A stretch of DNA of 64,000 nt from Holacanthus passer (taxonomy: Eukaryota; Chordata; Actinopteri; Pomacanthidae): assembly GCA_025331565.1 (NCBI GenBank), contig JAFREQ010000096.1:372001-436000 (forward strand), written 5' to 3'. The position numbers were made by a program, and so were the translations under genes. The notes beneath the pieces are model-generated. The model saw only the letters and a program-made list of their open reading frames with translations, did not search any database and had not been told where the DNA came from. Below are positions 1 through 12,687 of this stretch, in pieces; position 1 is the first letter of the stretch; the number at the start of each line of letters is the position of its first letter.

Positions 1-1589
1 TTTTCAGTGGGAATACGTGCTTGTTGTTTTTAGGGTTGTAAATAGACACAGCTGTCGGCCATCACCACTTCTCTCTTGATTTATAATCCTACAAATCCCA
101 CAATGCCGCCGCACCAGCTGGAAGCCATAAGTGCAGTGTTTTGCTGTATATGCGGACCCTCGAGAAGGATCCAAGACATTATGAAAAGCAGAGAAGAGCT
201 CCAGCTGTTGATGGTTCTTCCTTTAGTGCCATAGGATGCCAGGAATGGCTATTAACATTAAAAAAGACATAGCTAATGCACTCCTTACTAATATGTAACA
301 TATCTGGGATCTAAAAGCCAAATTTATGAAATCTCTCAAAAATCTGCTCGACTGAGATGGACAAATTGGCACCAATTTCTCCCTCATCAGTCGGCACGGA
401 GGTGGCGAGATTTGACGCGAGCTCGGTCTAACACCCCCGGATTGAATGAAATTGAGGTCTTCACTCCGTGGCTTAACGGGCCGTGCTTTCGTGATCTGTC
501 ACACCAGCAAATATCCATCACCCACTAGCCCACAGCTCAGCAGAATGCACCTGGATTTGTCGCCACAATTTAGAAGCTTCTCTCCGGAGTGGGGGGGGAA
601 AAAATGTGTTTTTTGGCACACTCTCACTATGTGCTTTTAAATCAACTCGGGGAGGAGGGATTGGACACCCTTACTGGTCCATCTCAACACCGTTACGCTC
701 CAAGCCTCTAATAGTTGTAATTAGTTAATGGACAGATAACATTTATTAAGGCTGCGGTAAGCACTTTTCCCTCCCATCTACCGCACCTCCGTCGCCCAAT
801 CCGCTGCCAAATTCAGTTGCCCTGGAAACAGCATTAATAACGCCATTGGCCATCAAAGACCTCCAGATCTAGACGTGTGCCTTGCCAAGCAGTTACTCCC
901 ACTCCCGCGCGCTTGCCAAGAGCGGCGAGCGCAAACACACACTCACGCACATAGACACAAACACACACATACACACAAAAAAAAGTGAAAAGAAAACTCA
1001 TCTAAAGTATAAGTACACTTGAGCTATTGGGCTCGACTAAAGTGCTGCAGCCATTGCTGGTTTTACCACACTTGTAATCTTCCAATTCAGACACTCACAT
1101 ACATATCAATTTTCGGTTCGCACCGCCTGGCACCGAGTTTCACAGAATGGAAAGTCACAAGCACTACTTAAAAGTTGATATTTGTTGCCACTTCTTTTTC
1201 TGTGATCATCTTATACACCACTCTTAAACTTGACAGATTTTAATGGTGATAATGATGGGTAACGTTAATTATCTGACAATGACATGTTTGCATCTTTATT
1301 CACACGGAATGAACAGTCTTATACCATCAGTATGTTATGTGATGACTGTGTGTTTGACAGGAATGTATCATAATGATCTTTCTCTATTAATAAAGTCATA
1401 TTTTTCTATTATTCCGAGACTTGTGTGTGTCTGTGGATGAAAGATCTCTAAATTGTCAGAATTAGTACCAGTAAATATGAACTCACATATATCCAAAAGG
1501 TAAATATTTGTGTGATCTTGTAAACTTATAGCCAGTGTTGTATTTGCTTGATGCTTAAATTCTGTGTTTCCTGTGCTTTTCTCCGACAG
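1..1589 (+). other. nrp2: Intron of nrp2 (partial, 5' side outside window)
   Basis: This stretch precedes the first recognisable nrp2 exon and ends in a good 3' splice site (pyrimidine-rich tract, then CAG at 1587-1589). I see no coding exon in it. A short CA/ACACA-rich run lies near 935-980. The block around 700-900 has the balanced, non-repetitive composition often seen in conserved non-coding DNA, but I cannot test conservation here. Confidence 0.6.
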
Positions 1590-2201
1590 TTAAGAGACCC
1601 AATGAATTTGGAGATGGGCGACTTTTCAGTGGCAGAGACCCGCTAGGTGGAGGTAAGGCACAGTAGAGGTTTCCCACTGAACACCTTCAAAGTCATTACC
1701 CTATTTTCAGTATAAGAAAATTCTGGACCTTGTAAAAAGTATTTTCTCTATTATATTTGTTATATATTTTCCCACTCACAACAACACATTCATGGAACCT
1801 GATTTTGGAAAATGTACTGTTCTTCTCTTCATTAAATGTCCGATCTGTACAAAATTAACTTTTCTCGTCTGCTGTTTTTCCACCTTCCTGTCACAGTTTT
1901 ACAGTTCCCTGAGTGGAACACAGCATCCCCGTCATCCGAGCCTCCGGTGACGCGTGTCTCAGAGAAGGACAACTCGTGGCTGTACACCCTGGACCCCATC
2001 CTGGTCACCATCATCGTCATGAGCTCCCTGGGTGTCCTGCTCGGGGCGGTCTGCGCCGGCCTCCTCCTGTACTGCACCTGCTCCTACAGCGGCCTGTCAT
2101 CACGCTCCTCCACCACCCTGGAGAACTACAACTTCGAACTGTACGATGGCCTCAAGCACAAGGTCAAACTGAACCAACAGCGCTGCTGCACCGAGGCGTG
2201 A
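1590..2201 (+). CDS. nrp2: Neuropilin-2, C-terminal exons (partial)
   Basis: Neuropilin-2 is a single-pass co-receptor for class 3 semaphorins and VEGFs, active in axon guidance and vessel growth. Two exons are visible: 1590-1652 and 1897-2201. The second encodes a juxtamembrane stretch, one transmembrane helix (DPILVTIIVMSSLGVLLGAV...) and a short cytoplasmic tail. The tail contains ENYNFELYDGLKHKVK and ends in CCTEA. This closely follows the vertebrate NRP2 tail, which as I remember it ends in CSEA, the PDZ-binding SEA-type terminus. The first exon encodes about 20 residues (RPNEFGDGRLFSGRDPLGG), joins in phase, and has proper splice sites. I do not recognise its counterpart in mammals, so its use is less certain. 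All extracellular CUB, F5/8 and MAM domains lie upstream of the window. I cannot tell nrp2a from nrp2b. Confidence 0.92.
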
Positions 2202-2530
2202 GGAGGCCGGGGGGAAGGAAACACAAAAGGAGACGGAACGAGAGCGAGAGATTCAGCCATTTTTGTGAAAACCTCTCACTATTTTCTTCATTTCCTCCAG
2301 TTCACTTTAGTGTCAGTTTACTTCCTCGGTGGCGCAGATCCTCAGACACATGGACAACAAGCTCAAACGAGAACCAGTTTCCTGCTTGGAAGAAGCGGCA
2401 CAGTCCGGTGTTGGTAGTTTTTGTGGTGACAGAACCAATGAGAGAAAGACTGGGGTTACCCAGATGGATTGTTCCACTGCGGGGATGTTCGGCCTCAAAA
2501 AAATAAATATCTACACATATCAATTATGGA
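2202..2530 (+). other. nrp2: nrp2 3' untranslated region with poly(A) signal
   Basis: Sequence follows the nrp2 stop codon at 2199-2201. A canonical AATAAA lies at 2502-2507, which would place the transcript end near 2520-2530. Longer 3' ends cannot be excluded. Confidence 0.6.
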
Positions 2531-4515
2531 TTCCTGCCCCACCAAAAGAGAAGTGTTTATAAATGCATCATAGATTTGTAAGAGATCTAGTTTTGAAACT
2601 GGATACTGTAAGCTACACATACTGAGTCAGAACACGTTGTGTTGGAAAGGTGGTAGGTTAGGAACGTGCTTAGAAAGCGTCTTTTTTGATCACATGTGAA
2701 CACAGTGGCCTAGAACTTAGCTCCTTTGTGTGGCCCGTTGGCTTTTTTTTTTTGTTCCGTCGTAGACTCTGCTCCCTATCAGCCTCAGTTATCCTCTTAG
2801 TTCCTGACAGTACGTGGTATTTTTAGTCACTGACGTCCATCATGCTTGTCTTTCGGTCACTCTCTTTCTGTTTAATGTTTTCGTTCTGGCCTATTGCCAG
2901 CGTGTGATGGCAGATAAGTAGAAAAAAAGAGGCAAAGAAAGTGTATGTGTGTGTAGAGGTGGGGAGGGGGGGGGCATTTTAACACATTCTTTTAACGACA
3001 GAGAGAGTTATTGTTAGATTTAGTTGTCGGAGACTGTTGTTGCTGGTTCCTGTCAAAGAGAAGGTCATGTTTACATTGTGGTTAATGGTGAAAGGTCAAG
3101 GAGCGTCGGTCGGTGCAACCTATGGATTGCTGGTAAGGGCAGAGACTGGAAACCACTGAAGAAGGAGAAACAAAGAGAGAGACTGACAGCACTAAATTTC
3201 CCTGCCTCTCTCTCTCACACAGGGGGCGATGTTCTCCCCGTGCTTTCTGGAGGACGCAAAAAACAAAATGGGATCAAAAGCAAATGCACAGCCAGGAACA
3301 GCTCTTCTCAATCGACTGACTGTGTGCCCGGACACACAAGAAGCCTTAAAAGCAAACTGTTCACGGAGATGTTGAAAAAGGAACGTTGAGGCGACAGCGA
3401 GACAAGAGAAGAGGCATCCGTCTCTCTCTCTCTCTTTACATGTGGACCTCAAAAGCCATGATTTAAAGGACCTACTCCCCCCCAGCTCACACACACACAC
3501 AGATCACACCACCCCCACCTCAACCTACTGGCTAATTGCGGCCTATTTTCTGAAGTTGTTTTTTTTGTTTGTTTTCTTTATGTCGGCTCTCGCACAGCAA
3601 GGCGGCCATTGTTCGGGGCGGTTTTTGAACCAATCAGAAAGGGTCTTGTCTTGCACGCTCTGAATGGACTCATAAGCCATGAGAAAGAGAGGGTGAGAGA
3701 AAAAAGTCTCCCTCCCATGCACACGCACACATTGCTTCACTTGTATATACAGATGTGTATACAGAACATGAATACACACGCTCTCGCTCAGAAACACATG
3801 AAACTTTGGACACACACGCACACACACACTGAGAGGCACTCAGACCTGAAAATAAAGGGAACAATGTCTGCTGCTGAGATGCCTGAGGTATATATTTGAG
3901 ATCGTGGAGTACATGAATGCCATGGACACACATGCACTCGACATTTCATCCCATTTAGCGTCGCCATGTACACACACACACACACAAGCCGTCCCTCTCC
4001 TCTGAGGCCCGCTTCTCTGGACCCCACTGACTCTCTTCAAAGTGCCTTGGAGCCTCGGGGATCCAGCTTGCCTTTGGAGCCGGTATCGATTCAGTAATTT
4101 GACACTGACAGTGACAGTCACAGCGCCCCCTTCTGCCTGGGAGGACCAAACAAACAAAGTTAAAAAGGACAGGATTCCCCTTTCGCACTGCTCGGACTGC
4201 TGTTGTTGTTGTTTTAAAGGGGTCTTTGTACAGAAATGCTCTTTTTATGATTGTTATTATAATTATTGTTATGATTATTTAATAAAGGATTTATACCATA
4301 CTGAGGAAAAAGCTGGTGAAGATTTTCTTACTGTGACACATTTAGAAAATGTGTAAAAGAACAAAAAAAGTCTGATGTTTTCTTAGCATTATTGACATTC
4401 CTGCAATACTTGTGGACACAACTAAACACTGTCCTGTCCAATTACCTACAAACTCCATCTGAGACTTGGAGCCAAACTTTCACTTGTAATTGCAAAAATA
4501 GTACACACGGGGTAT

Positions 4516-4541
4516 CACACACACACACACACACACACACA
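4516..4541. repeat. (CA)n microsatellite
   Basis: Uninterrupted CA dinucleotides over about 26 bases. Confidence 0.95.
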
Positions 4542-4714
4542 AAGTCATGTTCCAGCTTTCTTTCTCTGTCACATACACATACATACATAATGTTGTGTTG
4601 TCAGCCTGCCACACTTGGCCTCTAATCTCCCCATGATGTCCCATTAGTCTGGACCTCTGGTGGCCCTCATTTAGGAGCTTCAACATCAAAGCTTTGAAGT
4701 GCCCGCTGTCTCAG

Positions 4715-4715
<1 letters not shown>

Positions 4716-4747
<32 letters not shown>
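4716..4747. repeat. (CA)n microsatellite
   Basis: Uninterrupted CA dinucleotides over about 32 bases, the longest CA run noticed in the window. Confidence 0.95.
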
Positions 4748-4750
<3 letters not shown>

Positions 4751-6228
4751 TCATACAGTACACATGCAATTACTCTCCTTCTCTTTTATACAGCTTGCTG
4801 AGTCTCCCACACACGGTTCCATTTATCCACATGAGCTTTCCTCACCTAAATGCAAACCCTGTTAGGAAATGCAGCACAGTTTCAGATCCAGAATGTGATA
4901 TCTTTGACTCTTCGGGGTCTCCTGGATGCCAGTCGTGGGGGGGTATGATGGCTGTTACAGTCATGACTTGGAAGATTAATGAGAGAAGTTAATGTTGCAT
5001 TTCTGAGCTTGTATGCGATCCTCGAATGTGTTTTTTCCCTTACTGAAATAGACTGTCATCATAGCTTATTAATTATAGCAACGCTCAACGCGACTTTGAG
5101 TTGATATGAAATGGAGCCTGTAGCACAGGTACCACATTATGAGCCATTCAAAGCAGAACGACACGTGTTGTCGCTGCACAGCGGAGATGGCAGTGGCTGT
5201 TAGGATGCTCCGGTCCATGACATAGCAGGCCAATTACCGCCTCTGAAAAAACACAGACAATCCCCAGTCTGCCGGAGGAGTGCGATGCCATCTGCTCACA
5301 GGTTTGATTGATCCCGGCAGAACAGTCACGACCACATCACACGAATGAACGCCGACAGGAAATTACCAAAGGAGCCAGATTGTCATTGTTCCATACCGTC
5401 TCTTGTTTTCACAACCAAATTATTCTTATTTTTTTTTTTTTTTACCCTGGGAGTGTGTGTGTTACCCAAATGTTGTTTTTCGAGGTTTTTATCAGTCTGT
5501 AACGAAACACTGCAGGGGCCCTTTCCTTTAGCCGTCAGATCAGAGAGTTCTTTTGCCTCTGAAGCCGAGGCGGCCTTCAAAGAAAAAGCTCTGGCACCCT
5601 GTAAGTCGATAGGCCAGATTGCGGAGGGAGCCGATTTGAGGGTCGTGCTACAGGAAGTGACTGAAACACACAGCTAATTAGTCTGGGGATTATGTAATCA
5701 AGATTGAAGAGAGGGCAAACAGGCACCACACCAGTCACCACAGTTAGGGAGGAAAATTTGGTTTTCTAACTTAATCGCTTAGTACTTCCTTTATGTCGCT
5801 GCACAGAGGCTCCTCACGGTGTCTGGGCATGGTGAAGCCTGGGTGTATGTAGGTGCATTGGTTGAAACAGCTTTTGATATACAGTAGTCATGCAGAATAT
5901 TATCAGAATAGAATTATACCTTCCCAGGAGATGAAATTTTAAATTCTAAAATCCTCCATATCCTCCTCCTTGCACCTTCAGCGACAGTCTGAAGAAGAGA
6001 ACCACCTGGAGACTAAAACCTTACATCTCTTTCAACAGCATCCAAAGTGCTGTCACAAACTGCAGCAGCGTTGCACATACACATGCAGCTTACAGCTTAC
6101 ATGTTTCATGCACGCACACACACACCAACACGCACCCACATCCCAATGGTCTTCCTGGGAAGGGGGCCCAGATAATCTTGTCGGGCCTGCCAGCGGTTCA
6201 AAGCACCTATATGGGTCAGAGTGGGGAG

Positions 6229-6248
6229 GGTGTGTGTGTGTGTGTGTG
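6229..6248. repeat. (GT)n microsatellite
   Basis: Short run of about ten GT dinucleotides. Confidence 0.9.
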
Positions 6249-8829
6249 GAGGATGGAAAGGGGCTCTACAGCAACTTGCCTGCCAATGACGACAGACCCA
6301 ATAACAACAAATGCCAAAGTCTTGTATAAACACCAGGCAGACCATCACTTTCCTTCTTCCGTGACATTATCATCTCCCCACCACCAGAGGATACTGCCTC
6401 GGAAAACAAATACATGGAGGAAATGATTGGAAGCATTCAGAGCTCCAAACTGGGCCAGCTTTCTTGTCATTGTGAAGCAGCACAGAGGAAATTAACTTGA
6501 TAAAAAGATACTGAGGGTGATTTGATGCTTTTGGATGCTGCCAGGCTGAATCTAATGTCCCATGCTGGGATCGCTCAGCAGCGATGTTTGGGCACGGAGC
6601 TCTGAACTTCGATTTCACAGAGGCATCTCAGATTTGAGGCCGTCACATGGTCCTGAGCGATGAAAAGGCTCGAGCATTTCTTCACGAGTGAACTTTTGTC
6701 ATGGACACGCAGCGTGACCAGTGGTCCTATGTGGTAGGCCACCTGTTCGCTCCACTTGGGGCTGGTGTGTTTACAGTCACGGTTGCCCTATATAGCGCAA
6801 GAAACTTGTTATCGGGCATGGTGGGAGGGCTCTCGCAGTGGGTCCGAACCATCTGTCTGGAGTGCTTGTGGTTGAGTTTGAGTGAAGGTGTTGCTCTTCA
6901 AGTGCTTGACATCAGAGACCAGAAAGAACCAGTAGAGAAATTCTGTATTTTAAGATTTAGTGTTTGCAAAGTTTATTAAGAAGAATCTGATGAGATTCAT
7001 TGAAATATTTACTTTATCACTTTAGGAAATATTTTATACCACTGATTTATATTACACAAGCTCTTTTTGCCATTCGTGTGAGTAATCCTCCAATTGAATG
7101 CTTCTATAACACTAACTAACCACAATGGACAGTTGAATATTGATGTAACAGAAAACGGAGATATTTATTTCTTGTCATCCCGGCAGCCAATCAAACCTCG
7201 AGCCTTTAGCGTCAAGCAGAGATGAGGAGCAGGCTACAGAGGTCTGGTAAGCTTTACACAACTTTTTTTTCACATATGCAGGAATACTCCCTGACACCTG
7301 TAATCAGACTTTATAATGTGTATAATCAGTGGAGTTGCCCTTTAATGCACTACAGGAAGTCACATCACATTGCATGCTGAGATTTAGAAGTTATGTGTTT
7401 TCTCACTTACCTTGTGAATAACCTGCTCCCATTTGTTCAGGATTCTGTCTTAAACATCCACTCAACTCATCAGCAATCAAAGTCTTTAATATTGTATTTA
7501 GAGAGAAGTGATCATCGCGTTCTAAGGAATAACTGATGATTCTTAAAAGTTTTAACACAACCCAATTCTAAAAACAGATCAAATAACTTCTCGGAAACCT
7601 TAATCAATATGAACTCTTGATCCTGAGAGAAAAAAAGAGTTAAAAATATATCTGTCAATCATAAGTTAAGTAAAGGAAAGCTGTTGGTGCAGCAATCACA
7701 CTTGACAGGTTGTCAAGATTTGAACGTTCCTGGACAAAACATCTTAAAGCTTCTGCAATAATCTGTTCGATGCCGGCACAGGAGACAATTCTTTACTCCG
7801 AATCTGTCAAACGATTTCAACAGAGCCGAGTTGCCAAGCCTGTTATTATTTGAACGAGCGTGTCAATAAGAGAATGAAAAACAAAGCTGTATTTCATGAA
7901 AAGTGTTAACCAATTAAAAATGACAAAAGCATCGAGAATGCAGCTGGGGCAGATTTCAGAAACAAGCAAATAAACAGCTGCGCTCATCATGATTCACTTT
8001 CGCTGTCATTAAAGTGGGAGAAAGAAAGAAAGAAAATGAGAAATGGAAAATCATTCGAATGTCTGTTGAGTGAGGCTGGTGCCCAAGTTTCGCATGTTGA
8101 GTAATTGAAATGGCCTTCTCATAACTTTCTCTTCAAATTAGGGCTCTTTCATTATGTATTCCATTGAGGCGATAATCAAATTCAATTGCACTTTGAGACC
8201 CATCTGTTCCAAAATAATTGACGATCCTACCCTTCAAAAAAACAAGCGCCCGAGTCTCTTCGGCTCTGCACATAAATCTTCTCATCTGAATCAAATTAGC
8301 TTCACGAGTAACGTGTGTGTACGAAGCGACATTTCCTATTTGATGAAGTTGGACATTGCAGTGTTATATTGGTAGTAAATAAAAAGGTAATATGTAAAAG
8401 CATGTTTTTGTGCTATTTGCTATCATAAGTTCTAAATATAAGAAAAGAAAATAAGAAAAATGCTTTCTGACATACATACATTTCTTATAGCAGAAAAAAA
8501 ACCATTGACCTTCCCCTCCTTCCTTTTATTTATACATGCTCATTTCCATGATGGCATGAAATTGTAGCTGTCAGTCACTGTCTTGTTGTTTTCATGAATT
8601 GATCATAAGCAGTGTAAGCTGTGAGGAAAAGTGATGTGGTGGAGGGAGATTATGTGCCAGTGAGGCCAGAGAGGATGTGAAGCCTCAAGAGAGGAGAGCT
8701 CTCTGTGTCTGGTTAATGTGGGATGGAGCTCTGAGCTCTGTGTATATCCTCAATCCTCTGAGTGGGTTGCTGTTGATGGTGCGGGTTATATTTTATGCCT
8801 TGTAGGAGGTAGAAATAGTGTGTGTCTGC

Positions 8830-8850
8830 GTGTGTGTGTGTGTGTGTGTG
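8830..8850. repeat. (GT)n microsatellite
   Basis: Run of GT dinucleotides, preceded by a degenerate TGTGTCTGCG segment. Confidence 0.9.
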
Positions 8851-11588
8851 ACAGTAATGTGGCGACATCCCTCTCTCTGTGATAGTTCTGTACCGCGGCG
8901 CTCTGAGTAACTGCACCCAGGAGAAAGCGGATTTACAGCCTCATTCAACTGTGCTGAGCTCCAGTTAAACATCATTCAAACCGCCAACTTAGCAATCCCT
9001 CTCTCTTTTTCTCTATCTCATCACACACAAACGCCCTTCATCATAACAACACACACACACAGGCTCTTGATGAATGATGTCATGGCAGTAGATTCATGGG
9101 ACATTTGCAGTGAGTGTTCTGGAGATTTATTTTGCGTTCCTCTCATTTTTTCTGCATGGTATTGTTTTTCACCTGAATTATTAGAGGTGAATCTCACAGT
9201 TGCACGGGCTTGAAACCGACATGAGCTTTAGCACTGACTTAGAAATATTCATAAAACGTGCATTGATTTAAAGAGGAAACAGAGAGAGAAGGCAGTAAAT
9301 GGAGAAATTATGTTGTATACAAATGAAACAGCCGTTCCGCATATAACCAATCAGAGCAGGGAGGAAAGGGGCCTGCTCAGTTTGCTTATCAGTCCCTCTC
9401 AAGCTACAGTTTGGGCCCTTGGAGACATAACAGCATCAGGCCACTGGGGCACAAGCGGGGAGTTGAGTAAACACATCGTAGTAGTATAAGCAAGCTGCAC
9501 AAAAGGCCTTCCTCCCATGACCAAGGCCACACACAAAGACGCAGCGCCACAGTTTCCATATATACACTGGGCAGAACAACAAACAAGCGACCGAATCCAC
9601 TGACAAATGCCCCTGCAAATATCAAATCAATATCCCGTCTTTATTTTTGAAACTGTTTGGACTTGGCGTCATCATGGGATTATTTGTAACAGTAATAACT
9701 CTCAGAGGATGGAACCAGGGGAGTGCGCACCACCTGCACGCTCCTGAACACACATGGGGCGGGAAAACAACAAGAGTGGGTGGATGAGTGGGTCGCCGCT
9801 GTCTGGGTGTGTAAAATTACCACACCTGCGTGGATGTTTGTATTTTTTTGAGCTTGCATGTACGGACGTGCTTTTGTGCTTGTTTTAGCCATGTGTGTCT
9901 ATGTGCGTGTGTGTGTTTAGTTCCCATGTGTCCTCCCACCCAGGCTGCTCTGAGTTTTTGGTTAGAGGCCTGTCTCCTTCACATTTAGTTGTTATGGAAA
10001 CAAGAGCGGCTGCAGGAACAGCATTAGCATGAGTGTTGTATGTTAGTCCTATAGAGCATGGCATGCTAAACAGAGCGAGTTCAGCGGGTCAAATTATAGT
10101 ATCGCTCTCTCTCGGCATCTTGCCAAAAATAAGAAGTGCTGCGCTGCACTGAGTGGATTGCCTCCCGGATTTATATAGAAGTGAAAATACAAAAGGTTTT
10201 GCAAATTATGCGCATATAAATTGACTCCTGCACTGCTTTTCACCTGTATTTTCCACCCATTTGTGTCCAAAATATGATTTTTTTCAACTTGATATTTCCC
10301 CTGCAAACGAGTGAGCGTTCCTGCTGCACAGTCTCGTCCCCTGCTGAGATTTGACTGGTGACGCTGTCAAAAATGTTGCCATTAAAAAAACAGCTCCCCT
10401 AACTAATGAATATGAATTAATATCTTCTGTGTGTGTAGGTACAGTATATACATATGTGTGTTTGTTTCTTTTTGCATTAGTCTCATCCTTCCCATCAGTC
10501 AGCCTTATTGCAAAGGTAGCCTTTGACACAAAACACACACCATCACTGGCATTGCAATGTGTCTGAGAGCATCAGTTCTTCATCAGCAAGGAGATGCTTC
10601 CAGTATTCCCACGACCCCCAACCAAATAAATAACCCGCCCCTGCTTGACACCAGTGAGAGTCCTTGTCTCTAGATGCTCTGCCTACATTGCATCTAAGGT
10701 CTCCTGCCCCCCTCTCTTTTTCCGTAACCACACTAAAGCCTTGAGGAGAGCAACGCTACCTGCATACAATCAGCACATGTGCACACCGTACACACACACA
10801 CACACAGACCAACACACACACGTGGCTATGATGGATGGCCTTCCCCTCTTGGTAATGCACAAAAGCATTATCCGTCACCCTCCAGCCCAGAGGAAAAGAG
10901 ATGCTCTTTTAAAATTGACACTCTGCTCCATGGCAGCGTCGGCGGCGAGCCCACGTGGAAGTCAGCCCGGCTGCGGAGCCGCTCATGCAGGAAGGTGCCT
11001 CCGCCTAATCTTTCTTGGGTGGGGGATCACAGAAGCACTTCCAGTTCATTTAATACTTCTCACTTCATACTCCATTATTCAAAGCTGTTAAGGACAAATC
11101 ATAAGTCTGTGTAGCAGTTGTGTATTCTGTGTGATGATGAATCAGTCACAAGCGTCACTTTTTGGCTCCAACCATCGACACCAACTATCTAACTTCGGCA
11201 CTCCAATAAAAATAAAATTCTGTCCACTTGATGGTGAATTTTTCCTGGTGAGATCAGCAGAGACCTTGGTAGAAAGTTGGTCAACACAAAGATAGAGACG
11301 TCTGAAAATGAAATCAGAAATGTGACGTCCACATTTAAATCAAACACCTGGATTTATTTTGGATTTTATAACAAGAAAGGGAGAGAATGAGATGGATATA
11401 ACAAATGCGAATTGCATGGAGTGTCATATAAAAATAAAATACTGCATTAACATTAAGTAACCAAGCCGATGCTGGACGAGATGGAGTTACCCCACTAAGA
11501 CAATTCATAAAATAACAGGCATGTTGTTCATCACTGATTGACTGTATTTTTTTATTTATAATTGTACTGTTTGACAAGAAGCTACAGG

Positions 11589-11767
11589 CCAATCAGCTGC
11601 TCCTGTCCAATCAGTGGCACCTGACAAAGCTATAAAACACTCCTCCTCCATGTCTCTCTCAGGTGGCACCTACACAAGCAGTGTCTACTTGTTACATATG
11701 AGGCTTGAATTCTCCACAAATGATCATTTTTGGTTATTTTGTGTGATTCCTTGTTGTATCATTCGGT
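11589..11767 (+). promoter_or_regulatory. Candidate TATA/CCAAT promoter with short first exon
   Basis: Two CCAAT boxes (11589-11593, 11607-11611) and a TATAAAA box (11631-11637) lie in the order and spacing of a classic core promoter. They precede a region with an ATG at 11698 and an open stretch of 23 codons rich in hydrophobic residues. That stretch ends at a consensus splice donor, GTAAGT, at 11766. No downstream exon or gene identity was found. It could be a remnant of a lost gene, an unannotated small gene or chance. Confidence 0.3.
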
Positions 11768-11820
11768 AAGTAGCACTCCCCCTCTTTGCTCTCTGTGCTG
11801 TGGAGTGTTAAAAGTTGCAA

Positions 11821-12042
11821 TTAGCTCCTCAAAGAGGACAGTTTTAGTTTCTGCAGGAGTAAAAGAAGACATCAAAATAACTGCTTGAGAAGGATTGTGA
11901 AAATATCTGACAACCACACTTGAAATTTGCCAGACAAAAGTACTCACGCCTTTCTTCTTCTCAGCCTCAACAAGAGGATGGTTTGGAGGCAGTGAAACCT
12001 CCTGACGCAACAGGTTGGGATGCTTTGGATCAATGTTGTCAT
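11821..12042 (-). CDS. Unidentified two-exon C-terminal coding fragment
   Basis: On the reverse strand an exon-like block at 11948-12042 is bounded by CTAG on its 5' side and a GTGAGT donor on its 3' side. It reads in one frame as DDNIDPKHPNLLRQEV, then SLPPNHPLVEAEKKKG. A pyrimidine-rich tract ending in CTGCAG lies before 11850. Joining there gives ten more codons and a stop at 11821-11823. The intron is about 97 bases. The peptide is charged and proline-containing, looks protein-like, and is not low complexity. I do not recognise the family. Upstream exons were not found with confidence. It may be the tail of a small gene, a decayed gene, or chance. Confidence 0.3.
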
Positions 12043-12687
12043 CTAGAGAAGGAAACCCTATGTTTTTTAAATGTTTCTTAAAATGTAATAAAAATAAATA
12101 ATAAAAATGTATATGAAACTACATTCAAGTTCATTCAGTCAAAAAGTTTGCGAGAAAGAACAACTTAATCTTCATTTTAAAATTTGACCTTAATAGCCCA
12201 TAATTTTAAAAACACATCAGTATATTTTTGGTTGTTAATAATAATCTTCAAAATCAAGTAGCAATAAGCAGCAATATGACACAACCCAGTACATCAATGC
12301 CACAAATTAAGGCCTTAAAAATAACCATTGAGTTGAATCAAAACTGCAATTGACATCATAGATTTAAAATTAGGGAAAATATATATATATATAATGTGTA
12401 TACTGCATATATTTTTAAATTTTAAACATTTCCAGTCTAATTCTAGCTCTCAAATTTCAATCTTCTTGTGTAATATGATGTGGTTTCATCCTTCAAAATT
12501 ACTTATTCCGTGTAAAACTCCCCTTGATATGAATATAAAACAACTCCTGCATACATCAATGTACATTATCTCCTTTTGCTGGACTCCATGGTCTTTAGAC
12601 CTGACATTCCCACCAAGCATTTTTATTTACCTATGTCACGCTCACTAAGAGTGAGGAAGCAGTTTAGTGATTTTGATCAACAGACCC

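Larger units (their letters stand above)
2531..11580. other. Intergenic DNA between nrp2 and abcb6, left part
   Basis: No gene is recognised. Open frames here are short, mostly driven by CA/TG repeats, and lack splice-supported homology. Microsatellites are listed separately. The blocks around 5040-5700 and 7140-8400 are unique-looking, non-repetitive and AT-balanced, with many homeodomain-type TAATTA/ATTA words. They are candidates for conserved regulatory elements, possibly for nrp2. This cannot be confirmed without alignment. Confidence 0.6.

Noticed and set aside
3543..4188. Several overlapping open frames on both strands
   Set aside because: They are driven by CA/TG repeats, giving HTHTHT or CVCVCV peptides, and have no coding character.
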